DNA from: Gracilariopsis chorda | Lineage: Eukaryota > Rhodophyta > Florideophyceae > Gracilariales > Gracilariaceae | Length of the DNA: 64,000 nt | Direction: 5' to 3' | Assembly (NCBI GenBank): GCA_003194525.1 | Contig: NBIV01000312.1 | Location: forward strand, 32,994 to 96,993 | Shown: positions 1 through 11,519 of the stretch, one piece after another | Position numbering within the stretch: position 1 is the first letter of the stretch | How the letters are laid out: each line of letters starts with the position of its first letter | Position numbers and translations under genes: made by a program | The notes under the pieces: model-generated | Told to the model about the DNA's origin: nothing | The model's database searches: none | Seen by the model: the letters and a program-made list of their open reading frames with translations, nothing else

Positions 1-1952
1 CTCCTAAGTACGATGCAATCGGAACGGTCTGCTTCTCCGCTGGAGTAAGGGCTTCATAGTTACTGATCACTCGGGTTACTTCTCTCAAAGTGAGGATGCA
101 GTCCGGTGAAATGTGACCGTGTTCGTAACATATGTGGCATATGACTCCAGAGCATGGGGGCGGCTGACCGGAACGAGCATCCGTGTGTCTCACCGCTGGG
201 CGAGTATCCTTCCATCCGGGACGACTCTGCCGGAGGGCACCATTCGCATAGGGAACGCGAGGTCCGTGAACACGGGGTCCGTCAACATACAGCAGGGAAT
301 TCTCCTGAGCTGTGTCGTAGGACGCATCCGTCGTGGACGGCAGTTCCGTGGTCGGAATAGACTGAGCACCGGCCTGAGCGAGGTACACGTTATTGTAGTC
401 CCTTGAAGGGCGTCCACTCGCTGCTAGCGATAAAGATGGTGAACTGGCTTCCATCATCAACGCCTTGGCGGAACGAGACTTCGATGCAGGGATACGTATG
501 AGCTCGATGGGCAACACCTTCCGCTTGCGCGTGTTGAATCAACTCCAGGTAGGTGGTGTTACGACGATCCTCCCGATATCGGGACACTAGCGTACGGATT
601 GCCGGATCCAATCCATCGATGTACATGGTGCAGCACTCTACAGAGGAGTAAACATTGCCACACCTGTCGAAAGCCTTATTAAGGCGTACCGAGAATTCGG
701 TTTCCGTCTCTCCAGATTTCTGGCGGGTATCGCGTAAAGCGAGAATAGCCGCTTGAATAGCGTTGTTCGTCGCGTAGGATCGCAAGAGGTACTGAACCGC
801 TTCCGGCCAGCACGTTACACCTCCTTCGGACGCTCGGGAAGAACCTCTTACAGAGTTGTATTGATCCTCGGCGAGGCCACGTAGAAAATACGGTGGGGCA
901 ATAAACGCCTGTCCTTCGTTTATACCAAGTATGTCCGCTCCGGAAACGAACCTTCCGAGGAAGTCTAACACCAATATTGGATCTTCTCCAGAAAAGGACT
1001 GCTTGCGAAGGGAAAGCTGCATACACTTTATGCAGTCCCTCACCTTACCCGTACCACGGGGTGTACGATCCAATGAGGAGTCCTCAAGCCGATAATATCG
1101 GTACGATACCAACCTCTTGTAGAGGGGATTAGTACATTTGAGTTCCCTCAATCCTAAGTGTTTCCTCCGCTTCCTCCGGGGGCGAATCACACCTTGGGTG
1201 GAAGAAGACCGTTTAGAATAGGACGGGCGTCGGCGACGATCATCGTCCGACGAAGAATCCGACGACACCGAACCATCAGAATGGTGAGAATCCTGTGAAG
1301 ACAGGGAGGAATCCGACGAGTCGGGATCGTGCTTGGGATGCTCTTTACGAGTGCGGCGGGTAGAATCTTTCTTTTTGCGCTTTGCTTTTTGCGAGACAGC
1401 AGCGGCCTCACCCGGGACGTTGTCATCCATCAAGATAGTTTGCTCCAACGTCCTCAGACGGGCACTGACACGATCAAATCGGGTTTCCACATTCTCAACA
1501 TAGTTGTCAGGACCACCAAAACATTCCAGCACAGTGTTGACATCCGCCCTTAAAAGGCGAATGTCTTCAGCCAAATCCTTCATAAAAGAGGTATCAAAAG
1601 AGGTATCAAACCTGGCACGCAGGACTTCAAACTCCTCCACGAGGGTATTGTGTGCTTCACGCACCTCATCAAGCTGCGCTTGGACACTAGGGGGGGCGTC
1701 GGTATCGGGTTCTCCCCTCCGGGGTGCAGCTACATCGGCAGAAGCCGGGTCGATACCAGAGTTGGGAGCTTCCTTCAACGCCTTAGGCGGGGGTTTCTGG
1801 GCTCTCGACGAGTCTTGGCCCTTCGAATTGCCTTTCAAAGTGGCACGTCGAGGGTGGCCAGCGGGGACCTTCGAGATCTCTGCCTGTTCCACGTCACAGA
1901 CGGAACGACTCCGCGTGACAACGGGTTCGGCGGAGGATGGTCGCCGAGACAT
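1..1952 (-). pseudogene. gag: gag of E1a, frameshifted and partial
   Basis: Capsid/nucleocapsid polyprotein of a Ty3/gypsy element. The start is placed at the methionine of MSRRPSSAEPVVTRSRS because the E2 gag begins with the matching MSRNPSDAEPVVTRSRS. A Ser/Asp-rich and Lys/Arg-rich stretch lies in the middle, followed by the conserved capsid-like block (YRYYRLEDSSLDRTPRGTG and later). The main frame is open from 1991 down to 390. The matching downstream sequence is then in another frame, so there is a frameshift near 400. That second frame contains a CCHC zinc knuckle (CHICYEHGHISPDC, about 80-130), an RNA-binding nucleocapsid motif. The C-terminus is cut by the window edge. Confidence 0.85.
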
Positions 1953-2049
1953 GTGTAGACCAAAAATTCCCACGAAGTGGTAGGAAACCAAAAGTTTGGA
2001 CAGTGAATCTCCGAGGAGAAGTAATACAAAACCTAACCGTTTCCGATTC

Positions 2050-2065
2050 TAGGTCGGGAGACCAC
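2050..2065 (-). other. Primer-binding site of E1a
   Basis: The minus strand reads TGGTCTCCCGACCTAG three bases inside the LTR end. The same sequence occurs at the same place in E1b (4388) and E2 (21171). The leading TGG would pair with a tRNA CCA end. It is not the common initiator-Met type (TGGTATCAGAG). Confidence 0.7.
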
Positions 2066-2067
2066 TT

Positions 2068-2968
2068 TGTAGTGCAATACCCGCAAGCGGGACAACACAC
2101 GAAGACGTTCAGATCTTCCCCTCTGGAGGGTAACACAGCGAATGGAGCCTCTCCGGATGAGCACGACGAAGTCGGGTTGTAAAGCCGAGGCTCACCCTCA
2201 CGCCAAGCGGTGAGAGTTGAAACGGTAGGATTAGGATCACCACGAATGGGAAAACAGCCCTTCCAAGGAGTACGAGTCCACGTAAGTGGGGGAAGACGTC
2301 ACGGGATACCGGCACGAGAGACACGCGTCGGCGGTGACGAGCAACCACACAAAGGGGTAGAAACCACGAGAGTGGGGTAAGGGAAATACGGGGGATGCCC
2401 GATTTGGGGCGACGGGGGTGTGGGCCAACGGGACCACGGAAAAAGGTACAAAGGAACCCTATACAGGGGCGAGAACACGGCGGTGGTGAATTAGGCGACA
2501 AGTGCCCAAGGCGGTGATACTCCTAGTGACACAGGGTGGATAGGTCTACCGTTAGTAACGCGGCTTTACCTCCGAGGAGTGTAGAAGACTCGCGAAAGCG
2601 GAAAAGACTTAGAGCCAAGAACCCTGGTTGGGGAAGTTTACTTAGTGTCGCGGCGAGGTCGCCGAGCCACTATATAGTGTAGTAATCTCCCTACTGTAGC
2701 GTAGATAAATTATAAATAATAAATATAAATCAAATAAATGTCCACACTGTGGTGCCAACCTCCTCCTGACGATCCGTGTCACACGTGGTCGACTCACGCC
2801 TTGGGCGACACACGGCGCATGCACAGGTGTGCACCTGGCGCACAGTGCGGATCTGCTGAGGGCTGAGACACCCGCTAATAGCGGTAGTAATCATAAACAC
2901 GCGAAAGCGGCAAAAACACCAAGTCCACAGGGCATCGCTGAGTCTTCCTCCTTGAGGATTGCACTTCA
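2068..2968 (-). repeat. 5' LTR of E1a (about 901 bp)
   Basis: Read on the minus strand, it begins TGAAGTGCAATCCTCAAGGA and ends TATTGCACTACA. The start matches the E2 LTR start (TGTAGTGCAACGCCCTCAGG) in sequence and position. An AT-rich stretch near 2700-2740 is a plausible core promoter. The outer boundary was set by similarity to E2 and E1b, not by a second LTR. Confidence 0.7.
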
Positions 2969-3613
2969 ATGTAGTTCTATCAATATAACAAGCAGTTCTA
3001 CAAACGCGTTTATTACTTACCTGGATGCTCTACATAAGCGATTTTATAACTTTAAAGCTCAAAATTTCCTTCTTCATATCGTTTGAGTATTGAGAAATAT
3101 TTGTTGAACGACTTTTGCGACGATGATCTGCAAGATTTACACACCGTTGAATTGTAAATCTAATCATTTCTTCTTGCATTAATTTTCGTGTTCAACCGAG
3201 ACAAATTCCGCCACAGAGCCCATTCAGTAGTTTTATTGCATGAATCTCCACGTTCCTTCAACGGCTGTTCACAACCACTTTTCAACTATGAAAATTATGC
3301 CTAATTAATTGTTACTGACCAGTCAAACAAGCAGGAGGATTATGTTTTTCTTTTAGTATCTGTTGCAGGCGATTTTGACAAGAAAACTTTTCTTGAGAAC
3401 GTTGAAAAGTACAAAAAGATTCACACCACGAGCGCATGTAATGCACAGCCACCCAGTACTAGTCATTACTCACTGCTACACTCACAAAGTTCAGAATAAT
3501 CATTCACCGCAGTCCGAAGCCAAAATAAACCGACAGTACATACTGAGAACGTGAGCACATCGGTCGCTCAGAGTACACCGCACGGTAATGTTTCCTTTCT
3601 TGACAACAATAGG
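2969..3613. other. AT-rich spacer without recognised gene
   Basis: Lies between the outer ends of the LTRs of E1a and E1b, which point away from each other. I see no convincing coding pattern, RNA gene or repeat here. It is probably host intergenic sequence or an older decayed element. Confidence 0.4.
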
Positions 3614-4384
3614 TGAAGTGCACGCCCGTTCCCAGGTGGGTGGCGCTGGGACTTGTGTTTTTCCGGGTTACCGGGTTGGACTCACTTATGATTAAGTGCA
3701 ACGGCTACCGCCGGTGGGTGCCTGCGCTACACGTGTGCATGGCAGCAGGGGCCGATGGATGGAGAGGGTGCGCAGTACACCGTAGAGGAATCGCAAGGAT
3801 AGCAGATCCTTTGGTTATATATTTTACTAACTGCCTACATTACTTAAAGGCGCTGGCGTCGCCGCCGCCGCCCCAGGGAAACGGTCAACCGAGTTCCGGC
3901 TTTGAGCCATCCGCCTACGACTGTATTCCTTCCTCTTCGAGGGATTCCCCGTATCCTACGGTCGCTCATCCGACTCGTTCGACAGGAGCACCCACCTTTG
4001 GGAAAGTTATTACCAGTTGTTACGGTGCTCGTTCTTGTATAAGGTTCCTTTCACGGTGTACCGATCGCCATAATTCGCCCCCTTTTTCTCAATCCCTTAT
4101 TTTTCCCCCACTGAGTGGTACATCCACCACTTACGTGGATCGCACCAGTCTCATGGCCCGCGCTTCCCTTTTCCATCCTAGGAGGATAGGCACAAGCCCT
4201 CATAACCACACTGGGGATCGTTCTTCGTAACCTTTCACGCCAAGTGCGGAAGGGTTCTGCCTCGGCCTTACAAACCGACATAGTCGTGCTGATACTTGAG
4301 AGACCTCTCTTGCTGAGTCAACCTCTGTAGAGGAAGATCCCAAACGTCTTCTTGGTGTCTCTCGCTGGCGGGCCATTGCACTAA
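3614..4384 (+). repeat. 5' LTR of E1b (about 771 bp)
   Basis: Begins TGAAGTGCACGCCC, like the E1a LTR start. It ends just before the shared AAAAG and primer-binding site. Internal blocks such as the hairpin-like TTCCTCTTCGAGGGA match the style of the E2 LTR. Boundaries come from comparison with E1a and E2. Confidence 0.6.
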
Positions 4385-4387
4385 AAG

Positions 4388-4404
4388 TGGTCTCCCGACC
4401 TAGA
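4388..4404 (+). other. Primer-binding site of E1b
   Basis: TGGTCTCCCGACCTAGA, identical to E2 and E1a over the core. Confidence 0.7.
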
Positions 4405-4493
4405 TGGATCACTTGAGTGTTTGTGTTTTCCCCCTTGGAGATGTTCCCTTGTTCCCCGGAAGATCTCCATATTTTTCCGTTGGTATGGTCCTC

Positions 4494-6760
4494 ATGGCGA
4501 GGAAACCCTCGGATGCGGAGCCTCCAGTTACTCGCAGCCGCTCCCACCATGGTGGTGATCGCCCAGATAAAGGGTTTCCATCTCGGATCCCAATCCTATT
4601 CAGATCGAGCCTAGCCGCCAGGGCTGCTCCCCGATCTACGGTCCATGGACCGGAAACAAAAGATCCTGCCCCAGCTTTGCTGGATAGCTTGACGCCCGGT
4701 GCTGGAAGGTCTACGGCAGCTCCCGCTGTAGCAGTCGCTCCAACAGCACTTGGGACTGTTGGGCACAACCAGGTTCAATCCCTGGAAGAGCAGCTTAGCA
4801 ATTCTGCGGGCCGCTCACAACACCATTTCTAGGGAATTCACCTCCCTTTGGGGAATTATTGAAGCCAAACCTGTTAGGGATGTGGTCGAGGACCTCTCCC
4901 TCATGTGTTTGGATGTTAACACCTTGCTCGAATGCTTCAGTGGACCCGCTGCCTTCGTCAAAGGAATCGAAACCCGATTTGAACGTGTTCTAACCATCTG
5001 GAGACGTTGGAGAAAACCATCTTGGTGGATTCACCTATCCCTGCGGAGCCGGCTGCTATCTTCCAACGTGAGGAAAGAAGGGAGAAGCGGAAGGAATGCC
5101 GCAAGCAGAAGTCAAGAAGACGGAAGCATACACAGTACGACTAATCGACATCGTCGAGTTCTTCCCCGAGTAACTCGGAACATTCCGAGAGCTCGGACCC
5201 TGATCCCGAAGATCGAAAAAGGCGCTCATCCCGCTTCAAGCGGTCATCGGCTACTGCCGTTGCCATCAGGACACGCTCAAAAGGCAGGAAGCACTTGGGT
5301 TTCAAGGAACGTGAGCCGAAAAACCCGATGTATTGGAAGTTGTTGTCATATACCGGTACTACCGGCTGGAAGATACCTCGAGGGATCGGACACCCCGTGA
5401 CACGGGAAGAATGAAGGATTGCATCAAACGGATGAAACTCACACTGCGTAACCAGACTTTCTCTGGAGAGGACCCAATATTGGTGTTGGATTTCTTGGCG
5501 CGCTTTGTCGCCGAAGCCGATATACTCGTGATGAACGAAGGTCAGGCCTACGTTACTCTGCCGTAATTTTTATGGGGGGTGGCCGAAGACCAATTCAACT
5601 CTGCAAGAGGCTCTAGTCGTGCCTCCGAAGGAAGGGCTAGTTGCTGGCCGGAAGCCGTGCAGTACTTACTGCGTTCCTATGCCACCAACCAGGCCATCCA
5701 GGCTGCCATCCTCGCTCTGCGAGACACCCACCAGAAGGACGGCGAGACGGAAACCGATTACTCGGTACGCCTTAACAAGGCATTCCACCGTTGTGGTAAC
5801 GTTTATCCCGCTACTGAACGGTGTACGATGTTCATCGACGGGTTAAACTCGGCGATCAGGACGCTGGTTGCCAGATATTGGGAAGAGAGGTGGAGGCTCA
5901 CATACCCGGAACTCGTGTAGTATGCACGCACCGAAGGTGATGCGCTTCGTGCCCGCCACCCTCAAATGAGGTCGAAGTCCTCCAAGGCGTTGATGAGGGA
6001 GAATCGCTCTCCATTTCTTTCCCTCATGGCAGAGGAGCAACCTCAACGCGGATATGAAAACGTCCAATTCGTCCAAGGCAACGCTCTGTCGGTACCAATT
6101 ACAAAGCTCCCGTCTACGACGGAGGAGAACTATGAGACTGCACAAGACGGAAAACTCCTGTACGCGGGTAAAGGAAGGACCCAGGCCCCTCGTATCCCGT
6201 ATTCAAACGGATATGTCTACAATCAGCAGCCTTTTTGGTCGAACACCGGCATCCGGGGACGGGTACCCAGATATCAGAATGCTCCCTCGTGTGGCGTGGT
6301 GAGCCTGATCTGTCATCTGTGTTACACCCATGGTCATACTTCTCCACACTGCCTCCTATCAATCAGGGAGTTGCCGGTGATAACGGCAAACTACAAGGCC
6401 TTGACCTCCGAAGAGAAGGCAACCGTGCCTATGACCTTGTACCTTCGTCCCGAGATGTAAGTCTCGCACGCAGTTCCACACAACCCGCTAACGTGGCGTG
6501 ACCCAGTGCAACCGGTACTTCCTCCTCAGAGGGGTATCGAGCCAAACTCCGCTTCTGTGTGAACCCGTGACCAACATGGCCAGGCCCTCGTTACTGAGGA
6601 AGCCGAGCATCCAGTTCAGGAAGTCCCTACTCAGGGAAACTAACCGTCGGAGTCTCCCCTTTGGGAGTGGCGTCCACAGAGTCGAGGTGTGGGACGCCCG
6701 AGGCGCCACAATCTCGCTCCTCGGTGAAAATCCGGACAAGAAAGGACGCCGCTGACGCGG
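4494..6760 (+). pseudogene. gag: gag of E1b, multiply disrupted
   Basis: Starts MARKPSDAEPPVTRSRS, matching the E2 gag start. The reading frame moves from frame 3 (to 4832) to frame 1 (about 4830-5400) to frame 2 (5333 onward). Within frame 2 there are in-frame stops at 5564-5566 and 5918-5920. At the latter, E2 has Gln within LELVQHARAEG. A CCHC zinc knuckle (CHLCYTHGHTSPHC) is present near 6310-6355. Similarity to E2 continues to about 6760, where E2 would enter pol. The protein cannot be made as it stands. Confidence 0.85.
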
Positions 6761-7176
6761 ACTGGGAAGGCAAACGCGCACCCGAACACGGGGGGGTCAC
6801 AACGAACTTCAACGCAATCGCGGGCGCAGGGCAACGATCGCCAGACAACCGACAGTGGTGCACCGCCAAGTGCCGGCCTCCGCAGAGGATAGACACGTTG
6901 GAAACGGAAAAGTTCCACCAAAAAGGGAAATTCTTCGGAAAATATCCGCTGCTCGCCAAGTAGCACGGCTGCCGCGGGAGCTCACCCGGCGGCAGCCAGG
7001 TCAGAGATCTCCAGCAGGGACAGTCCGTCGACCCCTCACCCGGGCAACACCGCGGCAACAAGGGGGGCGGATCGCTCGGCAATCGCCGAGCACCCGTTGG
7101 GGAGATCACTTGCAAGCACGGCCGAAATGCAAGCACGGCCGAACTGCAAGCGCAGATACCACTTACCGCCCAAGGC

Positions 7177-7593
7177 GTGGACGCCTGGGCAAGCAGACCC
7201 AAGGCACCGCCCCGTCCGCGGGAGACGCGCAAGCTTGCGATGAGGCCAGATTACCGGGAAACTGAAGTCAGCACCCCGAAACGGGAAGAAAAACCCGAAA
7301 TGGGAAGCAAACAACCCTTGAGGGAGAGTGAAACAACTACACGGCATGGCCAGGGAACCTACGCACAGGAGTACGTAGTAGACCGAATCGTCAGACACTC
7401 GTATGACGAGGAATGACTGCTGCTGTACCACGTACGTTGGCACGGGTACGACGCTTCCTGCGACCCCGCAGAGCCGGTTGAACACTTCCCCGATCGCAAG
7501 TGGTACGCTATCACCGCAACGCGGGTACTGCCACACCAGGAACGCTTTGCAATGCGCAATCGGGCTAGTTTCACCGGTGAACAGGCAAAATGA
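7177..7593 (+). pseudogene. Chromodomain tail of E1b pol
   Basis: The reading frame contains YAQEYVVDRIVRHSYDEE, a TGA stop at 7414-7416, and then LLLYHVRWHGYD followed by EPVEHFPD. This is the chromodomain pattern at the C-terminus of chromovirus integrases (E2 counterpart at about 28936-29100). It directly follows the gag-end region, showing deletion of the rest of pol. Chromodomains of this kind are thought to steer integration to marked chromatin. Confidence 0.75.
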
Positions 7594-7899
7594 GTAGAGC
7601 GGAGCAGCACGCTTGGCAATGGCCGCGGCTCCTCTCACCCCTTTTTCTCGTTAACCCACGGATGGTTTTTTTTATCCAGCTTTCTGGTTTGCGACTTGCT
7701 AGCATCCGCAAGTACGGTTCTTCCCATCTGTGATGGCGTATGTTTCCGGCTACGCCGTATTATTGAGTCTCACCGTAGTTTCAATTTTACGTGACCACTA
7801 CGCACAATTACACCCCTATGGGGGAAGGATTAGAGGACTGCAAGGCAGGGAGATCACAAGCAGGACCAGATTTATTGGAAAAGAGCCCCAGAAGGGGAA

Positions 7900-9281
7900 G
7901 GAGAACGATGTGCGTCTTACTCCCGCTGCCCGCTCGGCGGATTGTCTCCGCCAATGCGGTTTACGAGCAGGTTCGGCATCGCAGAGAGGTTACCCGATGT
8001 GTCTTTCACACTGAACCCAAATCTGCGGAGGAAACTTGCGACGACCTCACCCTCGTGAACACCCGCCCGAGGGGCACTGTCCCCACCACTGGGGGTTGGA
8101 ACGGCCAGACCATCGGAAGACGAAGCGGCCGGATCATCGGAAGACGGAGCGGCCGGATCATCGGAAGACGGAGCGGCCGGAACAACGGATGAAAACGCAG
8201 CAGGGGACCAAAACGGGCTCGTCGCCGCAACCTCAGGTGCCGACTAGGTTGGATTGGCAGAAGGCTCGAACAACAGCGTCGCAAGATTCTCAATGTCTTC
8301 CATGGCCCCCTGGCCCGAGTCTTTTTCTTCGAGGTCACCCGCAACGGAATTTTCCGGCTCGTTATCGACCATCGGGTCATCCTCCTCATAGGAGCAGTAC
8401 CACTCGTCGCAGTCGATATACCCGGTTGGGTGCCCCGCAGGGATAACGCTCGGAGCCATCCGAAACTCCTCCGCTTCTTCGCTGCTAATGTCCTGACACT
8501 ACCACTGGTCAAAATTGATGAAGTCTCCCAGTCTTGCGTTGTTTCCCACACCTGAGCCCGAGCCACCGCTACAGCCATCATGACGTCCACTCTGGCCCAG
8601 AGAGACCTCGTCCCAATGGAAAGAATCGATATAATCGAGGAGGCCTGCGACTTCTTCGCGGTTGGCCACACCCGCAAGGGGGACGCGCATGTCAAGATGA
8701 CGAATCGCGGCACGCACACACTTTTGGATGTACCAAACTCTGTACTGGTCGTAAGCCTCCACGAGGAGATTCGCGGCAGTGCGGACCGCCCATTCGGTGA
8801 TTAACAACGACCACATCCCAGCTTGCGGGTCCGTCAGGAGGTATAACCCCAGATAGGTGAACACTGGGGGCAGCTGGATGTAGCACCGCCGGCATGGCTC
8901 CATGTGACTCCACCAGGAGGTAAAAGCCACGTAACGACCTCGTTGGTGCGCCGGAGCAAGCCGTCCGATTTCCACGTTCTGGTACTGGACAAAATACCCC
9001 ATTCGGGAGCGTGCACGCCGTTCAAAACGGATGGTGTTCTGCAGAAAGGTTGACCGGAACGCCCGGGAAAGATAGCGAAACTACGCACGGAGGGCGGGTC
9101 GAGTCCAACAATTGGCCGCTTGCATAGCGATCGGGACGGTCCGCCACGCGAAGGTCTCCAACCCCGCCAGGCGGCTACAGCAACCAGTCTCCCCGCGATT
9201 GCTATAGAACGTGACGTCAAACTGCATGGAATACGTTATCGTGCACTCGAACGGAGCCCAGCTTTGCCATTGATAGGCCAA
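7900..9281 (-). pseudogene. Antisense ORF (aORF) of E1b, degenerate
   Basis: One minus-strand frame runs from the start codon at 9281 to about 7900, broken only by stops at 9081, 8499 and 8244. The part from 9002 to 8499 encodes 167 residues. The stretch LITEWAVRTAANLLVEA and the following EEVAGLLDYIDSFHWDE parallel FAEWAVFCFMVFLGTA and EEAEALLDYVLQVDWAQ in the antisense ORF of lineage 2. Both proteins have a Pro/Ala-rich tail after this block. It lies between the chromodomain and where the 3' LTR should be, as in lineage 2. Function unknown; I recognise no domain. Confidence 0.6.
8108..8179 (-). repeat. 24-bp tandem repeat, three copies, in the aORF
   Basis: Three consecutive 24-bp units (core ATCGGAAGACGGAGCGGCC) encode an eight-residue repeat, PAAPSSDD, in the aORF frame on the minus strand. 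The multiple-of-three period keeps the frame. Confidence 0.8.
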
Positions 9282-9579
9282 ACGGACGAGACGGGCGTGT
9301 GCTGTCGCAGAAGACTCTCCTCAGCCACGTCGAATATGATGAATCGGCACTGCCACGCGGGTTCTCCAATCCCAAGATGCCACTACCGCTCGTTACTGTC
9401 ATCCTGAAGAACCAAGTTCACTTCAAAGACTGGTGTGGTTTTCGCCAGGATGCCCAGAAGGTGCGCTTGCTCCTAGACATTTTACTAAGGTAGCTGCACA
9501 CTGCAACAACATCTCCAGGCGCAGACGGATCAAACAAAACCAACATCAGAATAAAGTCCTTGACTTCAACAATATCTAC

Positions 9580-10025
9580 AGTTCGTCTCTCATCAAACGG
9601 ATTGAGAAAAGATTCTGCCCCGGCTCTTTTGTTGACGTAGATGCACCGCGGTTTTTCATTGGTATCATAGAGGCATGTATGCTCTATAGCCGTATCGGCA
9701 AACGCCTTAAGCTTTTAAGTTCCAGCCGCAAGTTTTGCATCGCAGATTCTGTGTATGATTCTTTGTGAAGGATCATGATTCCTTTAAACACACCGCCCGG
9801 AATGTCGTCTATACCAGCCGTGCTAGACGGTATCTCTGCAGATGTTCCTGCACTCATGGACATGGATATGTTTGACTAGCATTCGTTAGCGCCGTGTACG
9901 GTCTCAAGTAGGGTTATCAAGGGAACCACCTTGGACGACGACGAGAACTCTTACGCCATTGATGACTGGCATATTCAGTTAACCAGATTTGATGGATATC
10001 TCATGCCCAATATTCCATACCGGGT
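9580..10025 (+). pseudogene. Copia aspartic protease region
   Basis: The frame ending at 9768 contains SFVDVDAPRFFIG in the place of the active-site motif (usually D-T/S-G-A). It is followed by SSSRKFCIADSVYDSL, which corresponds to the second half of such proteases. Downstream, SADVPALMDMDMFD and DDWHIQL match the protease to pre-integrase linker of copia polyproteins. Stops interrupt it. Confidence 0.55.
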
Positions 10026-10935
10026 ATGACAAATTGTACGAGTCAGCAGCTGCCTAAACGTCATCGTCAGTTCTTCCACCCCTCTTCGGAAAAGCTCTGT
10101 AAGCTTCTGAGGGAAGCCCGCCCGAAAGACACAGCTCCAGGGACGCAGAAGCAACTCGAGGAGATAAATTGTGCATGTGATCCATGCCAAAGGATTCAAT
10201 CTGGACCAAATCGGTTTAAAGTCTCACTTTACACAGAGAACTTACGCTTCAGTGAAGAGATCATTGTTGAACTAGTATTCCTCGAAAGTAAGCCTGCATT
10301 TCACATAGTGGATGGGCAGACTGGCTTTTCTGCCACTCTGTTCTCGTCTGGTATCTCCGCTAAAACAATGTGGAGGACCATTGTTGAGTGCTGGATACTC
10401 ATCTACTGTGGTTACCAAATCAGATTAAGGTGGATCAAGTTTCCGCTTTCGGAATCAGCTTCATCTCACTTGCAGAGGCTTCGAACATTTATGTCGTCCA
10501 CTCTGCTATTGAATTACATTCTTCCATGAGAGTAGATGAACACTACCACGATCCGTTACGGAGGACCTTCAGGAAACTGAAGATTGTCTCGCCTAATGTG
10601 GAACTGAGCACCTTGCTCGCATTCTCTGTCAATGCGATGAACACCACCTTGGGCGCAGAAGGTTTAATTATGTCCGTTCTAGTATTCGGGGAATTCCCTT
10701 CACTCCGTATGATTGGTGAGGACTTGCAGTCAAAGGCCACTTTGGACGAAAGAGCCAAACTGGATAGTGCCGAAAGAAGAGAGATGGAACAGCGCATCGC
10801 AAAGCTTGTTCAACGCGCTTTGCGTCATTTTGTTCCGTATTCGGCCAATGTCGCTTATTAAACCGGCAAAACATCCTCGCTTGGACGGAGATGGTTGTTT
10901 CCACCTGTGTCAGCAAATGGCATGGTCCTTATAAA
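10026..10935 (+). pseudogene. Copia integrase (pre-integrase, core, C-terminal part)
   Basis: 10026-10529 encodes the pre-integrase motif HRQFFHPSSEKL with CDPCQR, then the core start (FLESKPAFHIVDGQTGFSAT). A frame change near 10420 leads to 10388-10861, with IKVDQVSAFGISF (second catalytic Asp region) and MRVDEHYHDPLRRTF. Near 10905 a further frame reads VSKWHGPYKM, the integrase C-terminal part. It cannot be functional. Confidence 0.75.
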
Positions 10936-10949
10936 ATGACAAGAGTAAG

Positions 10950-11158
10950 AAGGGCCTTCGGCCCTACCACTCTTGCCTGCAGTTGTGACGTCTGTATCTT
11001 GCCTGCAGAAAAGAGTGGTAGCGCCGCCCTACCACACTGTCTTGCAGTTGTGATGTCTGCATCTTGCCTGCAAGAAAGAGTGGTAGCGCCGGCCTACCAT
11101 TCTTTCCTGCAGTTGTGACGTCTGCATCTTGCCTGCAGGAAAGAGTGATAGGGCCGGA
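10950..11158. repeat. Three tandem 65-bp hairpin units
   Basis: Units start at 10964, 11029 and 11094 with an exact 65-bp period. Each begins CTACCA and ends in a partly complementary GAGTGGTAG or GAGTGATAG, so each unit can fold (CTGCAG arms flank TTGTGACGTCTG). The whole array is also bounded by a near-inverted GGCCCTACCACTCTT and AAAGAGTGATAGGGCC. A perfect small palindrome GGGCCTTCGGCCC lies at its left edge. It sits between the copia integrase and reverse transcriptase remnants. It looks like a foldback or MITE-like insertion amplified in tandem. Confidence 0.75.
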
Positions 11159-11181
11159 GCTTGAGCGGTCACAAACCTGAG

Positions 11182-11215
11182 AATCAAACGTTTTGGTTGT
11201 CCAAAACGTTTGATT
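11182..11215. repeat. Perfect 15-bp inverted repeat, 4-nt loop
   Basis: Arms AATCAAACGTTTTGG and CCAAAACGTTTGATT with loop TTGT. Just downstream (about 11266-11318) is a second nested inverted repeat: GCACGATTT with AAATCGTGC, enclosing TGGCGCAGTTTGCGCCA. Confidence 0.9.
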
Positions 11216-11519
11216 ATCATTGGCGCAAAAAGTTGGCGAACCAAAAGACTCAAAAAATTAACGTGAAGCACGATTTTGGGTGCTGGCGCAGTTTGCGCCA
11301 AAAAAACGAAATCGTGCATTTTACTAATGTTTTAAGCGATGCGAAGGTCGTTGTCGCACAAATCCTTAGTAAGGTTGGACTGCTGTAGAAAATGACGCTA
11401 AGCTCGTGTATTTACGACTATCACCTAACTCGGATCTGACCTCATTCAACTTCGCTGAGGCTAAGCGTTATGTTTTGCTATCGGACTCATATCACACGCA
11501 AATGTGGGACATACTCGAT

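Larger units (their letters stand above)
1..2968 (-). mobile_element. Ty3/gypsy LTR retrotransposon E1a (lineage 1), 5' part
   Basis: Minus-oriented element running off the left window edge. In element order it has an LTR (2968 to 2068), a primer-binding site, a leader and gag. The LTR ends resemble those of the complete element at 20343-30224: both start TG(A/T)AGTGCAA and end TACA or CACA, followed three bases later by the same primer-binding site. The gag aligns with that of the complete copy throughout. Pol and the 3' LTR, if present, lie outside the window. The target duplication cannot be tested because only one end is visible. Confidence 0.85.
3614..9300 (+). mobile_element. Ty3/gypsy element E1b (lineage 1), internally deleted and degenerate
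   Basis: Order on the plus strand: 5' LTR, primer-binding site, gag with many disruptions, a jump from the gag end straight to the chromodomain tail of pol, then an antisense ORF on the minus strand. Protease, reverse transcriptase, RNase H and integrase are absent, so the copy is non-autonomous. No 3' LTR is recognisable before the copia remnant begins near 9580, so the right boundary is approximate. Confidence 0.75.

Noticed and set aside
113..1990. Plus-strand ORFs of 60-160 codons antisense to E1a gag
   Set aside because: They are mirror images of a GC-rich gag frame, differ between E1a, E1b and E2, and show no recognisable protein pattern.
6627..7638. Two 200-codon minus-strand ORFs across the E1b deletion region
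   Set aside because: They lie opposite the pol tail sequence, are not seen in E2 at the corresponding place and have shadow-ORF composition, unlike the real antisense gene further right.
8108..8179. CRISPR-like array of regular repeats
   Set aside because: Units are contiguous with no spacers and encode an in-frame eight-residue repeat; the context is eukaryotic.
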